The translations under genes were made by a program, and so were the position numbers. The notes below the pieces were generated by a model. It did no database searches. It was not told the DNA's origin and saw only the letters and a list, made by a program, of their open reading frames with translations. This document shows positions 1 to 6,075 of a DNA stretch of 9,349 nt, one piece after another. Location of the stretch: assembly GCA_030605895.1 (NCBI GenBank), contig JAUWHL010000251.1, positions 1 to 9,349 on the forward strand. Reading direction: 5' to 3'. The DNA comes from Promethearchaeota archaeon. Its GTDB lineage: Archaea > Asgardarchaeota > Lokiarchaeia > Sigyniarchaeales > SOKP01. Within the stretch, counting starts at the first letter, position 1, and each line of letters begins with the position of its first letter.

Positions 1-30
1 ATATATTTTTTGTAAATAAATTAATAATAA

Positions 31-50
31 AAGAAAGCTTTCTTATAAAG
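31..50 (+). promoter_or_regulatory. Putative trmI promoter with adjoining 14-bp palindrome
   Basis: A perfect 14-bp palindrome (AAGAAAGCTTTCTT, 31-44) runs directly into a TATA-like element (TTATAAAG, 43-50). The TATA lies about 50 bp before the trmI ATG, which would place transcription start near position 70-75 and leave a short leader. The palindrome covers the place where the BRE and upstream promoter contacts would be, so it could be an operator. The remaining sequence in 1-97 is AT-rich with stops in all frames, and I see no upstream gene tail in it. Confidence 0.4.
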
Positions 51-97
51 AATTAAAGATTTGGATACTTTAGAAATAAAGTAAGATAGTATTTTAA

Positions 98-964
98 ATG
101 AGCTCTGATACAATTAAAGATAATGACTTAATCTTTTTAATTCTTGATGAAAAAAGAAGATGGCTAGTTCAAGTGAAATCCGGTGATAATTTTCACACAC
201 ATAAAGGAATTATTGAGTTTGATGATATAATTGGAAAGAACTTTGGTTTAGTTGTGTTTTCAAGACCTCTTAAAACTCAAGGGTATAAATTTTATGTATT
301 AAAACCTTTACCATCTGATTATATTCTTCATATGACTAGGAAAACTCAAATCATATATCCTGAAGATGCAGGACTAATCTTACTCTATACAGGAATTGGA
401 CCAGGAAGTATTGTTATTGAAGCAGGATGTGGTTCTGGGGCTTTAACATGCATTTTAGGAAATTTCGTGCGCCCAAATGGACACATCTACTCATTTGATA
501 TAAGTGAAAAATCACTTAAAAGGGCAAAATTAAACGTGAAGAAAGCTAACTTAGATGATGTTATTTCAATTCAATTTGGAGATATAATAAATGATGACTT
601 TCAGTTAGATAATGTAGATGCCGTTGTTTTAGATATGGCTACTCCTTGGAATACTATTGAAAAAGTATTAAATTATTTGAAATTTAGTGGTACGCTTGTA
701 TCTTTTTCCCCCACTATTGAGCAAGTTAAAAAAACCGTTTCAAAAATGAAAGACAACAAATTTGTAGAGATAAATACCTATGAATTAATAAAAAGAAAAA
801 TTCAGGTAAAAGAAAATGCTACACGTCCAGAAGTGAGAATGATTGGTCACACTGGCTACTTAACTTTTGGGAGAAAAATTAATGATGTTGAGAATCCATA
901 TCGAGAAAGAAAACCTAAAGAGAATGAATTTATCGATTTAAATGATATGCCATTGAGAGGATAA
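98..964 (+). CDS. trmI: tRNA (adenine-N1)-methyltransferase, TrmI/GCD14 family
   Basis: This is a SAM-dependent enzyme expected to make 1-methyladenosine in the T-loop of tRNA. Characterised archaeal members modify position 58 and in some species also 57. The N-terminal small domain (about residues 1-75) leads into the family signature RKTQIIYPEDAGLI (81-94). The Rossmann methyltransferase core follows, with SAM motif I EAGCGSG (108-114), an acidic ribose-binding position at D134, and motif IV LDMATPW (178-184), in which D179 is the probable catalytic aspartate. The usual form of motif IV is close to LD(L/M)PDPW, so two positions differ here. The C-terminal GHTGYLTFGRK segment is also typical. 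At 288 residues it is slightly longer than the usual 250-280. It ends 7 bp before the tRNA-binding protein gene, so the two are probably cotranscribed. The ATG at 98 follows a TATA-like element at 43-50. Confidence 0.93.
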   Translation: MSSDTIKDNDLIFLILDEKRRWLVQVKSGDNFHTHKGIIEFDDIIGKNFGLVVFSRPLKTQGYKFYVLKPLPSDYILHMTRKTQIIYPEDAGLILLYTGIGPGSIVIEAGCGSGALTCILGNFVRPNGHIYSFDISEKSLKRAKLNVKKANLDDVISIQFGDIINDDFQLDNVDAVVLDMATPWNTIEKVLNYLKFSGTLVSFSPTIEQVKKTVSKMKDNKFVEINTYELIKRKIQVKENATRPEVRMIGHTGYLTFGRKINDVENPYRERKPKENEFIDLNDMPLRG

Positions 965-971
965 TAGTATT

Positions 972-1304
972 ATGGAAATAGAATATGAAGATTTTTTAAA
1001 ATTAGATATACGCGTTGGTTTGGTGAAAAGTTGTTATAAAATACCGAAATCAAAGAATCTCTATAAACTAATGGTGGACTGTGGGGAGAAAGATCTAAGG
1101 CAAATTGTTACTGGAATTGCTCACTTTTATTCTCAAGAAGATTTAATTAATGAGAAGATTATAATCTTAACAAATTTAAAACCACGAAAATTTATGGGTA
1201 TTGAAAGTCAGGGTATGCTTCTTGCTGCCGATCTCAATAATGAACCCTTCTTGTTAAAAATTGATGAGAGAAAACCAATTCCGCCTGGATCTAAAATAAA
1301 ATAA
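972..1304 (+). CDS. EMAP/MetRS beta-type tRNA-binding OB-fold protein
   Basis: A 110-residue single-domain protein of the tRNA_bind OB-fold family. The same domain forms the C-terminal appendage or free beta subunit of methionyl-tRNA synthetase, and also occurs in CsaA and Arc1p/EMAPII. Family landmarks are FLKLDIRVGLV (8-18), RQIVTGIAHFY (43-53) and NLKPRKFMGIESQGMLLAA (68-86). The length matches stand-alone archaeal MetRS beta subunits. It would increase tRNA affinity of MetRS or act as a general tRNA-binding cofactor; the sequence cannot decide between these. A GAGAGG ribosome-binding sequence at 955-960, inside the end of trmI, lies about 11 nt before the ATG and supports coupled translation with trmI. 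Its stop codon directly abuts the stop of the convergent gene. Confidence 0.88.
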   Translation: MEIEYEDFLKLDIRVGLVKSCYKIPKSKNLYKLMVDCGEKDLRQIVTGIAHFYSQEDLINEKIIILTNLKPRKFMGIESQGMLLAADLNNEPFLLKIDERKPIPPGSKIK

Positions 1305-1727
1305 TTAAAACCCTTTCAATTGAGCTCCAGTTCTAAATTCTTTCTTTTTCTTAAATCGTTCAGTTCTAAAAAAATGTTTCTTCTTTTCTGGTAAAATGTC
1401 AATATACTTCCTTAAAATATCTTCAATATACTCTTTAGTTGGTTTACTCTTTGTGATTTTATTTGGATTAGATAGATATTCTAATATTTCTTTATCTTTC
1501 GAATCATATGATAAACCTAAATTTTTTAAAGGAATATGTACGGAATGTAGGAACCATCCAGAAGACTTTTGATCATGAGCTATTATTTTCAAGATATTGG
1601 ATTCTTCTTTTTTTATTTTAAAGTCTAAAAGCTTCTTCCCTGGTTTTATTATAATACTCGCATATTCAGGAATTTTGGAATTTTTATCGTGTATCTTTTT
1701 GTAGAATTCTTCTAATCTTTTACTCAT
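1305..1727 (-). CDS. Lysine-rich protein of unknown function
   Basis: I do not recognise this 140-residue protein. It is rich in lysine, with no evident signal peptide or membrane segment. The middle part has a β-rich look with hydrophobic stretches (LKIIAHDQKSSGWFLHSVHI), and the C-terminus is strongly basic (about residues 115-140, with KKKHFFRTERFKKKKEFR). That tail suggests nucleic-acid or ribosome contact, which is inference only. It is convergent with the tRNA-binding protein gene with no intergenic base between the two stop codons, and divergent from the pseudo-GTPase gene across 85 bp. The start is the ATG complementary to 1725-1727. No clear Shine-Dalgarno sequence is visible before it. 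Codon use resembles its neighbours, which supports a real gene. Confidence 0.7.
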   Translation of the reverse strand: MSKRLEEFYKKIHDKNSKIPEYASIIIKPGKKLLDFKIKKEESNILKIIAHDQKSSGWFLHSVHIPLKNLGLSYDSKDKEILEYLSNPNKITKSKPTKEYIEDILRKYIDILPEKKKHFFRTERFKKKKEFRTGAQLKGF

Positions 1728-1812
1728 AATTTATTCAAAAAGTTCATAAATAAATAAATTTATTATTTAATAGAATTAGCCTATATTCTTTATATATTTA
1801 AAGGATGGCAAA
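1728..1812. promoter_or_regulatory. Divergent intergenic promoter region
   Basis: This 85-bp, extremely AT-rich gap separates two divergent start codons and must hold both promoters if each gene has its own. On the plus strand TTTATATATTTAAA (1790-1803) is TATA-like but very close to the ATG at 1813. AAAGGA (1800-1805) is a plausible ribosome-binding sequence 7 nt before that ATG. On the minus strand the A/T repeats around 1745-1768 could serve as a TATA element. The exact boxes cannot be fixed by eye. Confidence 0.35.
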
Positions 1813-2856
1813 ATGAGCTCTTTAGAATCTCCTCTTCAGGAAAAATTTGTATTAAAGAAGAAAATCTGCGTCCTTGGTGGCTGTGAAAATTATAAAGATG
1901 AGTTTCAAAAAGAATTGAGCTCAAATGCCTTGCCTATAGAAAACAAGCAAAATATTGGTGTAAATATAAGCAAAATCGATTTTTCATTTAAAAGAGATGA
2001 AAATTATGAATTTCTTTTATGGAATATCGATTGTAGACAACAAAGAGCTTTTTTACGCACAATTTTTTATAACGGAGCTGAAGCGATAATAATACTTATA
2101 TCTGAAACAAAAGTGGATCAAATTTTATATTACCTTGATGAAATCCAAGCGCGAATTCCCTCAATTACTCTGGTTTTTTGCATCATCCTTGAGCAGTTTA
2201 CTAAAGATGAAATTATTTATAGACATTTTATAAACGAAGATTTTAAATCAAAAATTAAATCATACAACATTCAAATTAATGAAATATCCGAACCCTTAGA
2301 TATTTTAAATCAAATTTGTACAACATTTTTAAAAAAAGATAAATATGAAGAATTAGATAATGCTTGCATCATTGATTTTATTCCATTAAATTTCCTATTT
2401 GTCCATTCTGATGTTTCTGATGAATGTAACGATTATTATGAACCTGAAACTCGTAATAATCGTATCGTCCAACATATAAATACAGAAAAATTAGTGAAAT
2501 ACATTTTAAATTTAAGATTAGATGTTCAATTTGAATCAAACAATAAGCTTAAAATCGAAAATGAAGAATTTGGAACATTTTCAATTTATCTGAAAAATGG
2601 TAATGTATATTATTTTCCTCGGGTTTGTGAAAAATGTAAGGAGAAAAACTGTTCTAAATTGAAAAAAGCACCATTTTACATTTGCATTGAAGCGGGAGAA
2701 TCGGCTGGATGGACAAATATCAATGGATTTGATCAAAGCGAGCTTCTAATTTTAACTAAAGTAATTGCTCTAAAAGAAGGAAATGTAAATAATTTACCTA
2801 GATCAGTACTCAAACAGATTAATAATATTAATACATGTGAAAAAATCACAAAATGA
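1813..2856 (+). CDS. Pseudo-GTPase-like protein (degenerate Ras/Rab fold) with C-terminal four-cysteine cluster
   Basis: This 347-residue protein has no obvious named family, but its first ~130 residues align by eye with a Rab-like GTPase. KICVLGGCENYKD (17-29) sits where the P-loop GxxxxGK(S/T) should be; it keeps G22 and K28, but the second glycine is Y27 and the Ser/Thr is D29. NIGVNISKIDFSF (47-59) matches switch I and β2 (TIGVDF-like), with the Mg-binding Thr replaced by N47. LLWNIDCRQQRAF (68-80) matches WDTAGQERF, with the Asp replaced by N71 and the glycine lost. FYNGAEAIIILIS (85-97) matches YYRGAxxxILVYD. The NKxD motif is replaced by LVFCIILEQF (120-129). GTP hydrolysis, and probably nucleotide binding, is therefore unlikely. 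The C-terminal half (about 180-347) is unrecognised and carries cysteines C272, C275, C280 and C291 (CxxCx4Cx10C), a possible zinc or Fe-S site. Only 3 bp separate it from the UPF0047 gene. An ATG at 1805 is followed by an immediate stop, so 1813 is preferred. Confidence 0.72.
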   Translation: MSSLESPLQEKFVLKKKICVLGGCENYKDEFQKELSSNALPIENKQNIGVNISKIDFSFKRDENYEFLLWNIDCRQQRAFLRTIFYNGAEAIIILISETKVDQILYYLDEIQARIPSITLVFCIILEQFTKDEIIYRHFINEDFKSKIKSYNIQINEISEPLDILNQICTTFLKKDKYEELDNACIIDFIPLNFLFVHSDVSDECNDYYEPETRNNRIVQHINTEKLVKYILNLRLDVQFESNNKLKIENEEFGTFSIYLKNGNVYYFPRVCEKCKEKNCSKLKKAPFYICIEAGESAGWTNINGFDQSELLILTKVIALKEGNVNNLPRSVLKQINNINTCEKITK

Positions 2857-2859
2857 AAA

Positions 2860-3282
2860 ATGACAGCTACATTAAAAACGTTTGAATTAAGAACAAAAGC
2901 CTATTGTGAAGTTATCAATATAACTGAACAAGTTCAGCAGTGTATATACAATAGTGGTATAAAGGACGGAATTATAAATGTCCATGTAGCCGGCTCTACG
3001 GGTGCAATATCTACTGTTGAATACGAACCAGGGTTAGTAAAGCATGATATCCCTGAATTATTGGAAAAGTTGATACCTTATGATCAGAATTATGCTCATC
3101 ATAAAACCTGGCATGATTATAACGGAGCAGGACATTTAAGAAGTTTTTTAATTAAAACATCTCAAGTTTTTCCATTTAATAATCAAAAAATAATTTTGGG
3201 AACCTGGCAGCAAATTATTTTTATCGAATGTGACGAAAAAGCGAGATCTAGAACTATATACTGTATGATAGTCGGCGATTAA
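2860..3282 (+). CDS. UPF0047/YjbQ-family protein
   Basis: A 140-residue member of the small, widely conserved UPF0047 (YjbQ, TIGR00149) family. The family trait of a histidine/aspartate-rich centre followed by an LGTWQ motif is clear: D75, H80, H81, W84-H85-D86-Y87-N88-G89, H92 and R94, then LGTWQQIIFIECDEKARSR (113-131). Length is normal for the family. Members are compact trimers with a presumed metal-binding pocket. Some bacterial homologues have been reported to have thiamine-phosphate-synthase side activity, but the physiological role remains unsettled, so no enzyme name is assigned. The ATG lies 3 bp after the stop of the pseudo-GTPase gene, implying one transcript and probably translational coupling. 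It converges on the small minus-strand gene across 38 A/T-rich bases that may terminate both transcripts. Confidence 0.9.
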   Translation: MTATLKTFELRTKAYCEVINITEQVQQCIYNSGIKDGIINVHVAGSTGAISTVEYEPGLVKHDIPELLEKLIPYDQNYAHHKTWHDYNGAGHLRSFLIKTSQVFPFNNQKIILGTWQQIIFIECDEKARSRTIYCMIVGD

Positions 3283-3320
3283 ACGATTCCAGCTTATTTT
3301 AAAAAAAAATAAATAAAATT
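3283..3320. terminator. A/T-tract between convergent genes, possible bidirectional terminator
   Basis: The 38 bp between the convergent stop codons contain TTATTTT followed by a run of nine or more A and then AAATAAAA. Read on the minus strand the A-run is an oligo-T tract, the usual intrinsic termination signal in archaea. The plus strand has TTATTTT and then TTTTATTTT just inside the opposite gene. I see no strong hairpin. Confidence 0.4.
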
Positions 3321-3560
3321 TTATTTTGATTTAGAATTTTTTATCAAATTGTCTAATTCTGTTATTATTATATGATATTTATCCCGCAGACGTATTTTCT
3401 GAAATTTTTCTGTAAGATTCATAACAGATTTATCAAATTGTTTTACTTGGGCAGTAAATACTGGGATTTTTTTAAATGTGTCATAACTTTCTTCTTTTAT
3501 ACTAATTTGGTACTCTAAATTTTCTAAAAATTTATTCTCTACTTCTGTCAAATACATCAT
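3321..3560 (-). CDS. Small helical protein of unknown function
   Basis: I do not recognise this 79-residue protein. It is charged, has no membrane segment, and looks mainly α-helical (LTEVENKFLENLEYQIS at the start, IIITELDNLIKNSKSK at the end), so a small coiled-coil or adaptor-like protein is possible. An AAAGAGG ribosome-binding sequence (complement of 3561-3567) directly touches the first ATG, which is too close for normal use. Starting at the second ATG (3557) leaves a 3-nt gap. The TTG at codon 4 (3551) gives a 9-nt gap, so the true product may be 76 residues. A TATA-like element for this strand lies near 3608-3622. It converges with the UPF0047 gene. Confidence 0.6.
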   Translation of the reverse strand: MMYLTEVENKFLENLEYQISIKEESYDTFKKIPVFTAQVKQFDKSVMNLTEKFQKIRLRDKYHIIITELDNLIKNSKSK

Positions 3561-3868
3561 CCTCTTTTATGAATTAAATCATTGAGTAAAATCTGATTTT
3601 CCACTTTAAAAAATATAAATATCATATAAGTGTCATCGAAATTACTCTAAAATTACTGTTCTTTTTAGAGGTTATCTCAAGAATTTGAAATTATAAACAT
3701 AGGAATACTATTTAGATAAGATCTCGATAATATAACGATCAATATACCTATTAATGTCAATGGAAAAAATAAAACACCCTATTTTGTATTCGCAGAAGTT
3801 TAAATTTATTTGAATCTATTATTTTATTAAACTCAAAAAATACCTTAAACAAGTGTGATTTAAATTCT
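3561..3868. other. 308-bp gene-free divergent region
   Basis: No convincing coding sequence lies in this AT-rich stretch between the small minus-strand gene and the GTPase gene. It holds a TATA-like sequence (TTTAAAAAATATAAATATCA, 3605-3624) usable on either strand. An 8-bp inverted repeat CTCTAAAA/TTTTAGAG (3645-3652 and 3663-3670) has a 10-nt loop. A second TATA-like sequence TTTAAATTTA (3799-3808) is a possible GTPase promoter with a leader of about 40 nt. A 19-codon ORF beginning at 3754 is present but has no supporting signal. Confidence 0.5.
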
Positions 3869-4792
3869 ATGGAAAGCTTATTGAAAATTATTGTAAGTGG
3901 ATTGGATAACGCCGGAAAAACATCAATCTTAACAGCATTAGATAAAAAGTATGATTTTGAAAAGGATATTGTCCAACTTAAACCCACTATTAGAGTAGAA
4001 TATCATAAAATGAATTTTCTGAAAAATAATACTATTTTCTGGGATATGGGGGGCCAAGAAACTTATCGCGAGATTTACGTTAAATATCAGGATGTTTACT
4101 TTGATGCTACTGATTTACTTATCTATGTCATCGATATTCAAGATCATGATCGTTTTGATAACTCAATTGAGTATTTAAATGCGATTTTAACCTTCTTCTC
4201 AGAAAGTGAAATGGATGTCCCAATCATAATCACCTTTCATAAGTTCGATCCCGAGTTAAAAGCTGATGAAGAGATCCTCGCAAATATTAAAAAACTAAGA
4301 GAAAAGATTTTAAATGAATATCCTAATTTCAACATTTTATTTCAACAATCTTCGATTTATGACATAATTTCAATTGTCCAATTGGTTTCATATGGACTTT
4401 CTGTGTATGATAAGAAATTTTTTGAACTTTCAGAATTGCTAGAATACTATATAGAAATATTTAATAACCAAGCTCTTATCGTATTTGATCGTAGCGGGAT
4501 AATTGTTTCTGAATATTATAGCGAAATTGAGCACGATGTCTACGTTGAGCTATTAGAATCTATTAAAGAGCATCTGTTTTTACTTAAACGGATGGAAGAG
4601 GAAAAATATGAAGGAAACTTTGATTTTACTTCAACTGAAGGGAAATTGTTTTCATATTTACTAAAAACGAAAATTAATAACGATATATTTTACGTATCAG
4701 CAGTACTTAAAGAAGAACAAAAGGTAAAGTTCTTTGAGATGTTCCCTAGTTTCCTTGATGATCTGACGAAGATTATTAAACAGTTAATTTAA
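3869..4792 (+). CDS. Rag/Arf-like small GTPase with C-terminal roadblock/longin-like domain
   Basis: A complete GTPase followed by about 140 extra residues. The P-loop GLDNAGKT (11-18) is Arf-like. Switch I carries T40 (KPTIRVEY, 38-45), and switch II is WDMGGQE (58-64) with the catalytic-type Gln at 63. The G4 motif is HKFD (123-126) rather than NKxD, and G5 is SSIYD (160-164). HKxD plus SIxD is the mark of Rag/Gtr GTPases. Residues ~185-307 alternate amphipathic helices and β-strands (LSELLEYYIEIF, QALIVFDRSGIIVSEYY, IFYVSAVLK), consistent with a roadblock/longin-type dimerisation module like the C-terminal part of eukaryotic Rag proteins. That domain call is by pattern only. All nucleotide-binding motifs look intact, so it should bind and hydrolyse GTP. 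The ATG at 3869 sits 10 codons before the P-loop and no other in-frame start is visible upstream. It converges on trpS with a 26-bp gap. Confidence 0.88.
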   Translation: MESLLKIIVSGLDNAGKTSILTALDKKYDFEKDIVQLKPTIRVEYHKMNFLKNNTIFWDMGGQETYREIYVKYQDVYFDATDLLIYVIDIQDHDRFDNSIEYLNAILTFFSESEMDVPIIITFHKFDPELKADEEILANIKKLREKILNEYPNFNILFQQSSIYDIISIVQLVSYGLSVYDKKFFELSELLEYYIEIFNNQALIVFDRSGIIVSEYYSEIEHDVYVELLESIKEHLFLLKRMEEEKYEGNFDFTSTEGKLFSYLLKTKINNDIFYVSAVLKEEQKVKFFEMFPSFLDDLTKIIKQLI

Positions 4793-4818
4793 ATTGAATT
4801 AATGGGAAAAGAATAATT

Positions 4819-5919
4819 TTATTCTATTTTTAGAAGAGTCCGAGCTTTATCAATCAGCTTCTCTTTTTTCTCTTTATGGGCTTTTATGAATCGTAGTACT
4901 TTTTCAACGCATTCTTGTTTATGTTCTCCACACATCAATTCTCCCTTAACACACATTTCAAAATCTTCAGCTAACTTTTCATCATCTTCTTCAAAGTGAT
5001 ACATGAGAATTTTATAAATCATGCATTTCTGCGGCTCACCACCTAATTCCTTCTGTTCCTTTAGATTTTTTCTGCCACCAGTAAGCGCTCCTTTAACCTT
5101 CTTTTCAATTGATTCTAGCGATTCATTAAATGTAAAGTAACTGTTTGGATGTCTTTTTGCCATTTTTTCGGAACCATCAATTCCCGCTAATAAATAATGA
5201 TAAGTAGCACCTGGTAAGAAAAAATTCTTATAATTTCTACGAGTTAAATCTCGAGTAAGACGTATATGAGGATCTTGATCAATTCCTACAGGTACAAGAG
5301 TTGGTTGAGGTCCTTCTAGTACTTGGGGTAATATAATATCACCAACTTGAATTAGTGATGAGATGTAAAGTCCAAATGTTCGTTCACCATAAATCGCCTT
5401 TAGCATATTTTGCGTAACTAGCCTACTCACCTTAAAACAAATATCTTTCACATGAGGCTCTTTTGATTGCCTCCAAATATATGCCTTTTCTGGAGAAGGA
5501 TCTAAACCGAGTGCTAATATATCTGCTATATTATCTATAGCGGTCTCTTCTGCTTCCTCCCATGGAATTCCATTATCTTCCCACGACTCTATATCAGCAA
5601 TACCATAATATGCTTTTCCTCCCATTTTTTGAAATTCAACAATCTCCAAGGCTGTAGTTGCCGTTCCTAAATGGAATGGCCCAGAAGGCTTAATTCCACT
5701 CATCACAGCCCAAGGTTGATCCTTTTCTATAGCTTTAAAAATAAGACCTAAATCCCGATGTCCGAAGATGATTTTCCTACGGATAAAACGATTCTTTTCC
5801 ATCTTAAGGCGTAGGGAATCCGTTATTTCCTCGATCCCAAATTCCTTTATTAATCTAATGTAATCATCGTCTTTAATTGCAGAGCCTCCCCATGGGTCTA
5901 TTTTAAAATCGTCAACCAT
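4819..5919 (-). CDS. trpS: Tryptophanyl-tRNA synthetase, archaeal/eukaryal type
   Basis: This class Ic synthetase attaches tryptophan to tRNA-Trp using ATP. At 366 residues it has the usual archaeal length. The HIGH signature appears as PSGPFHLGT (78-86), so the last His of HIGH is Thr. The second ATP-binding signature (KMSKS) appears as KMAKR (252-256), followed by HPNSYF. Other landmarks are GIADIESWEDNG (106-117), VPVGIDQDPH (209-218), TGGRKNLKEQKELGG and the CxxGELMCGE motif near the C-terminus, all of the archaeal/eukaryal lineage rather than the bacterial one. An N-terminal extension containing DPWGG (8-12) is also shared with that lineage. It is transcribed alone, divergent from the Lrp-type regulator across 217 bp. 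The sequence before the ATG contains AAGAGTGAAG, at best a weak ribosome-binding signal. Confidence 0.95.
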   Translation of the reverse strand: MVDDFKIDPWGGSAIKDDDYIRLIKEFGIEEITDSLRLKMEKNRFIRRKIIFGHRDLGLIFKAIEKDQPWAVMSGIKPSGPFHLGTATTALEIVEFQKMGGKAYYGIADIESWEDNGIPWEEAEETAIDNIADILALGLDPSPEKAYIWRQSKEPHVKDICFKVSRLVTQNMLKAIYGERTFGLYISSLIQVGDIILPQVLEGPQPTLVPVGIDQDPHIRLTRDLTRRNYKNFFLPGATYHYLLAGIDGSEKMAKRHPNSYFTFNESLESIEKKVKGALTGGRKNLKEQKELGGEPQKCMIYKILMYHFEEDDEKLAEDFEMCVKGELMCGEHKQECVEKVLRFIKAHKEKKEKLIDKARTLLKIE

Positions 5920-5965
5920 ACTTACTTCACTCTTTTCATATCTTTAGATATTAAAAATTTACACA

Positions 5966-5980
5966 GAATAATAAATTTTG
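5966..5980 (-). promoter_or_regulatory. Candidate TATA element for trpS
   Basis: On the minus strand CAAAATTTATTATTC lies 47-61 bp before the trpS ATG, which would give a leader of about 25-30 nt. Another A/T stretch at 5946-5960 is a competing candidate. The call rests on composition and spacing only. Confidence 0.3.
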
Positions 5981-6032
5981 ATACATTTGAAATAGATTCA
6001 AAAAATTGGTTAAAACTAATGTTAAAAAAAAA

Positions 6033-6049
6033 AATTTTCACTGAAAATT
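6033..6049. promoter_or_regulatory. 17-bp perfect dyad upstream of Lrp promoter
   Basis: AATTTTC and GAAAATT form a perfect 7-bp inverted repeat around the 3-bp centre ACT. A third related half-site, ATTTTTC, follows at 6052-6058. The dyad sits just before the BRE/TATA of the Lrp-type regulator, a position used by archaeal activators and by autoregulating Lrp proteins. The length and A/T-rich centre resemble Lrp-family sites, but the A/T background makes chance dyads common. Confidence 0.4.
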
Positions 6050-6064
6050 AGATTTTTCTAAACT

Positions 6065-6075
6065 TTTTTATATAG
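6065..6075 (+). promoter_or_regulatory. TATA box of the Lrp-type regulator gene
   Basis: TTTTTATATAG, preceded by the A/C-containing CTAAAC as a possible BRE, lies about 65 bp before the ATG at 6137. It predicts transcription start near 6095-6100 and a leader of roughly 40 nt. The following inverted repeat overlaps its last bases. Confidence 0.5.

Noticed and set aside
96..106. Shared 11-bp sequence AAATGAGCTCT at the starts of trmI (96-106) and the pseudo-GTPase gene (1811-1821)
   Set aside because: It corresponds to a common Met-Ser-Ser start, the flanking bases differ, and it is most simply coincidence.
3754..3813. 19-codon ORF (MSMEKIKHPILYSQKFKFI) before the GTPase gene
   Set aside because: It is too short to support, has no ribosome-binding sequence, and is not in frame with the GTPase.
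3757..3987. 76-residue minus-strand ORF overlapping the GTPase start
   Set aside because: It is antisense to the P-loop region of a clearly real GTPase and its translation is low-complexity and Phe-rich. No start signals were seen.
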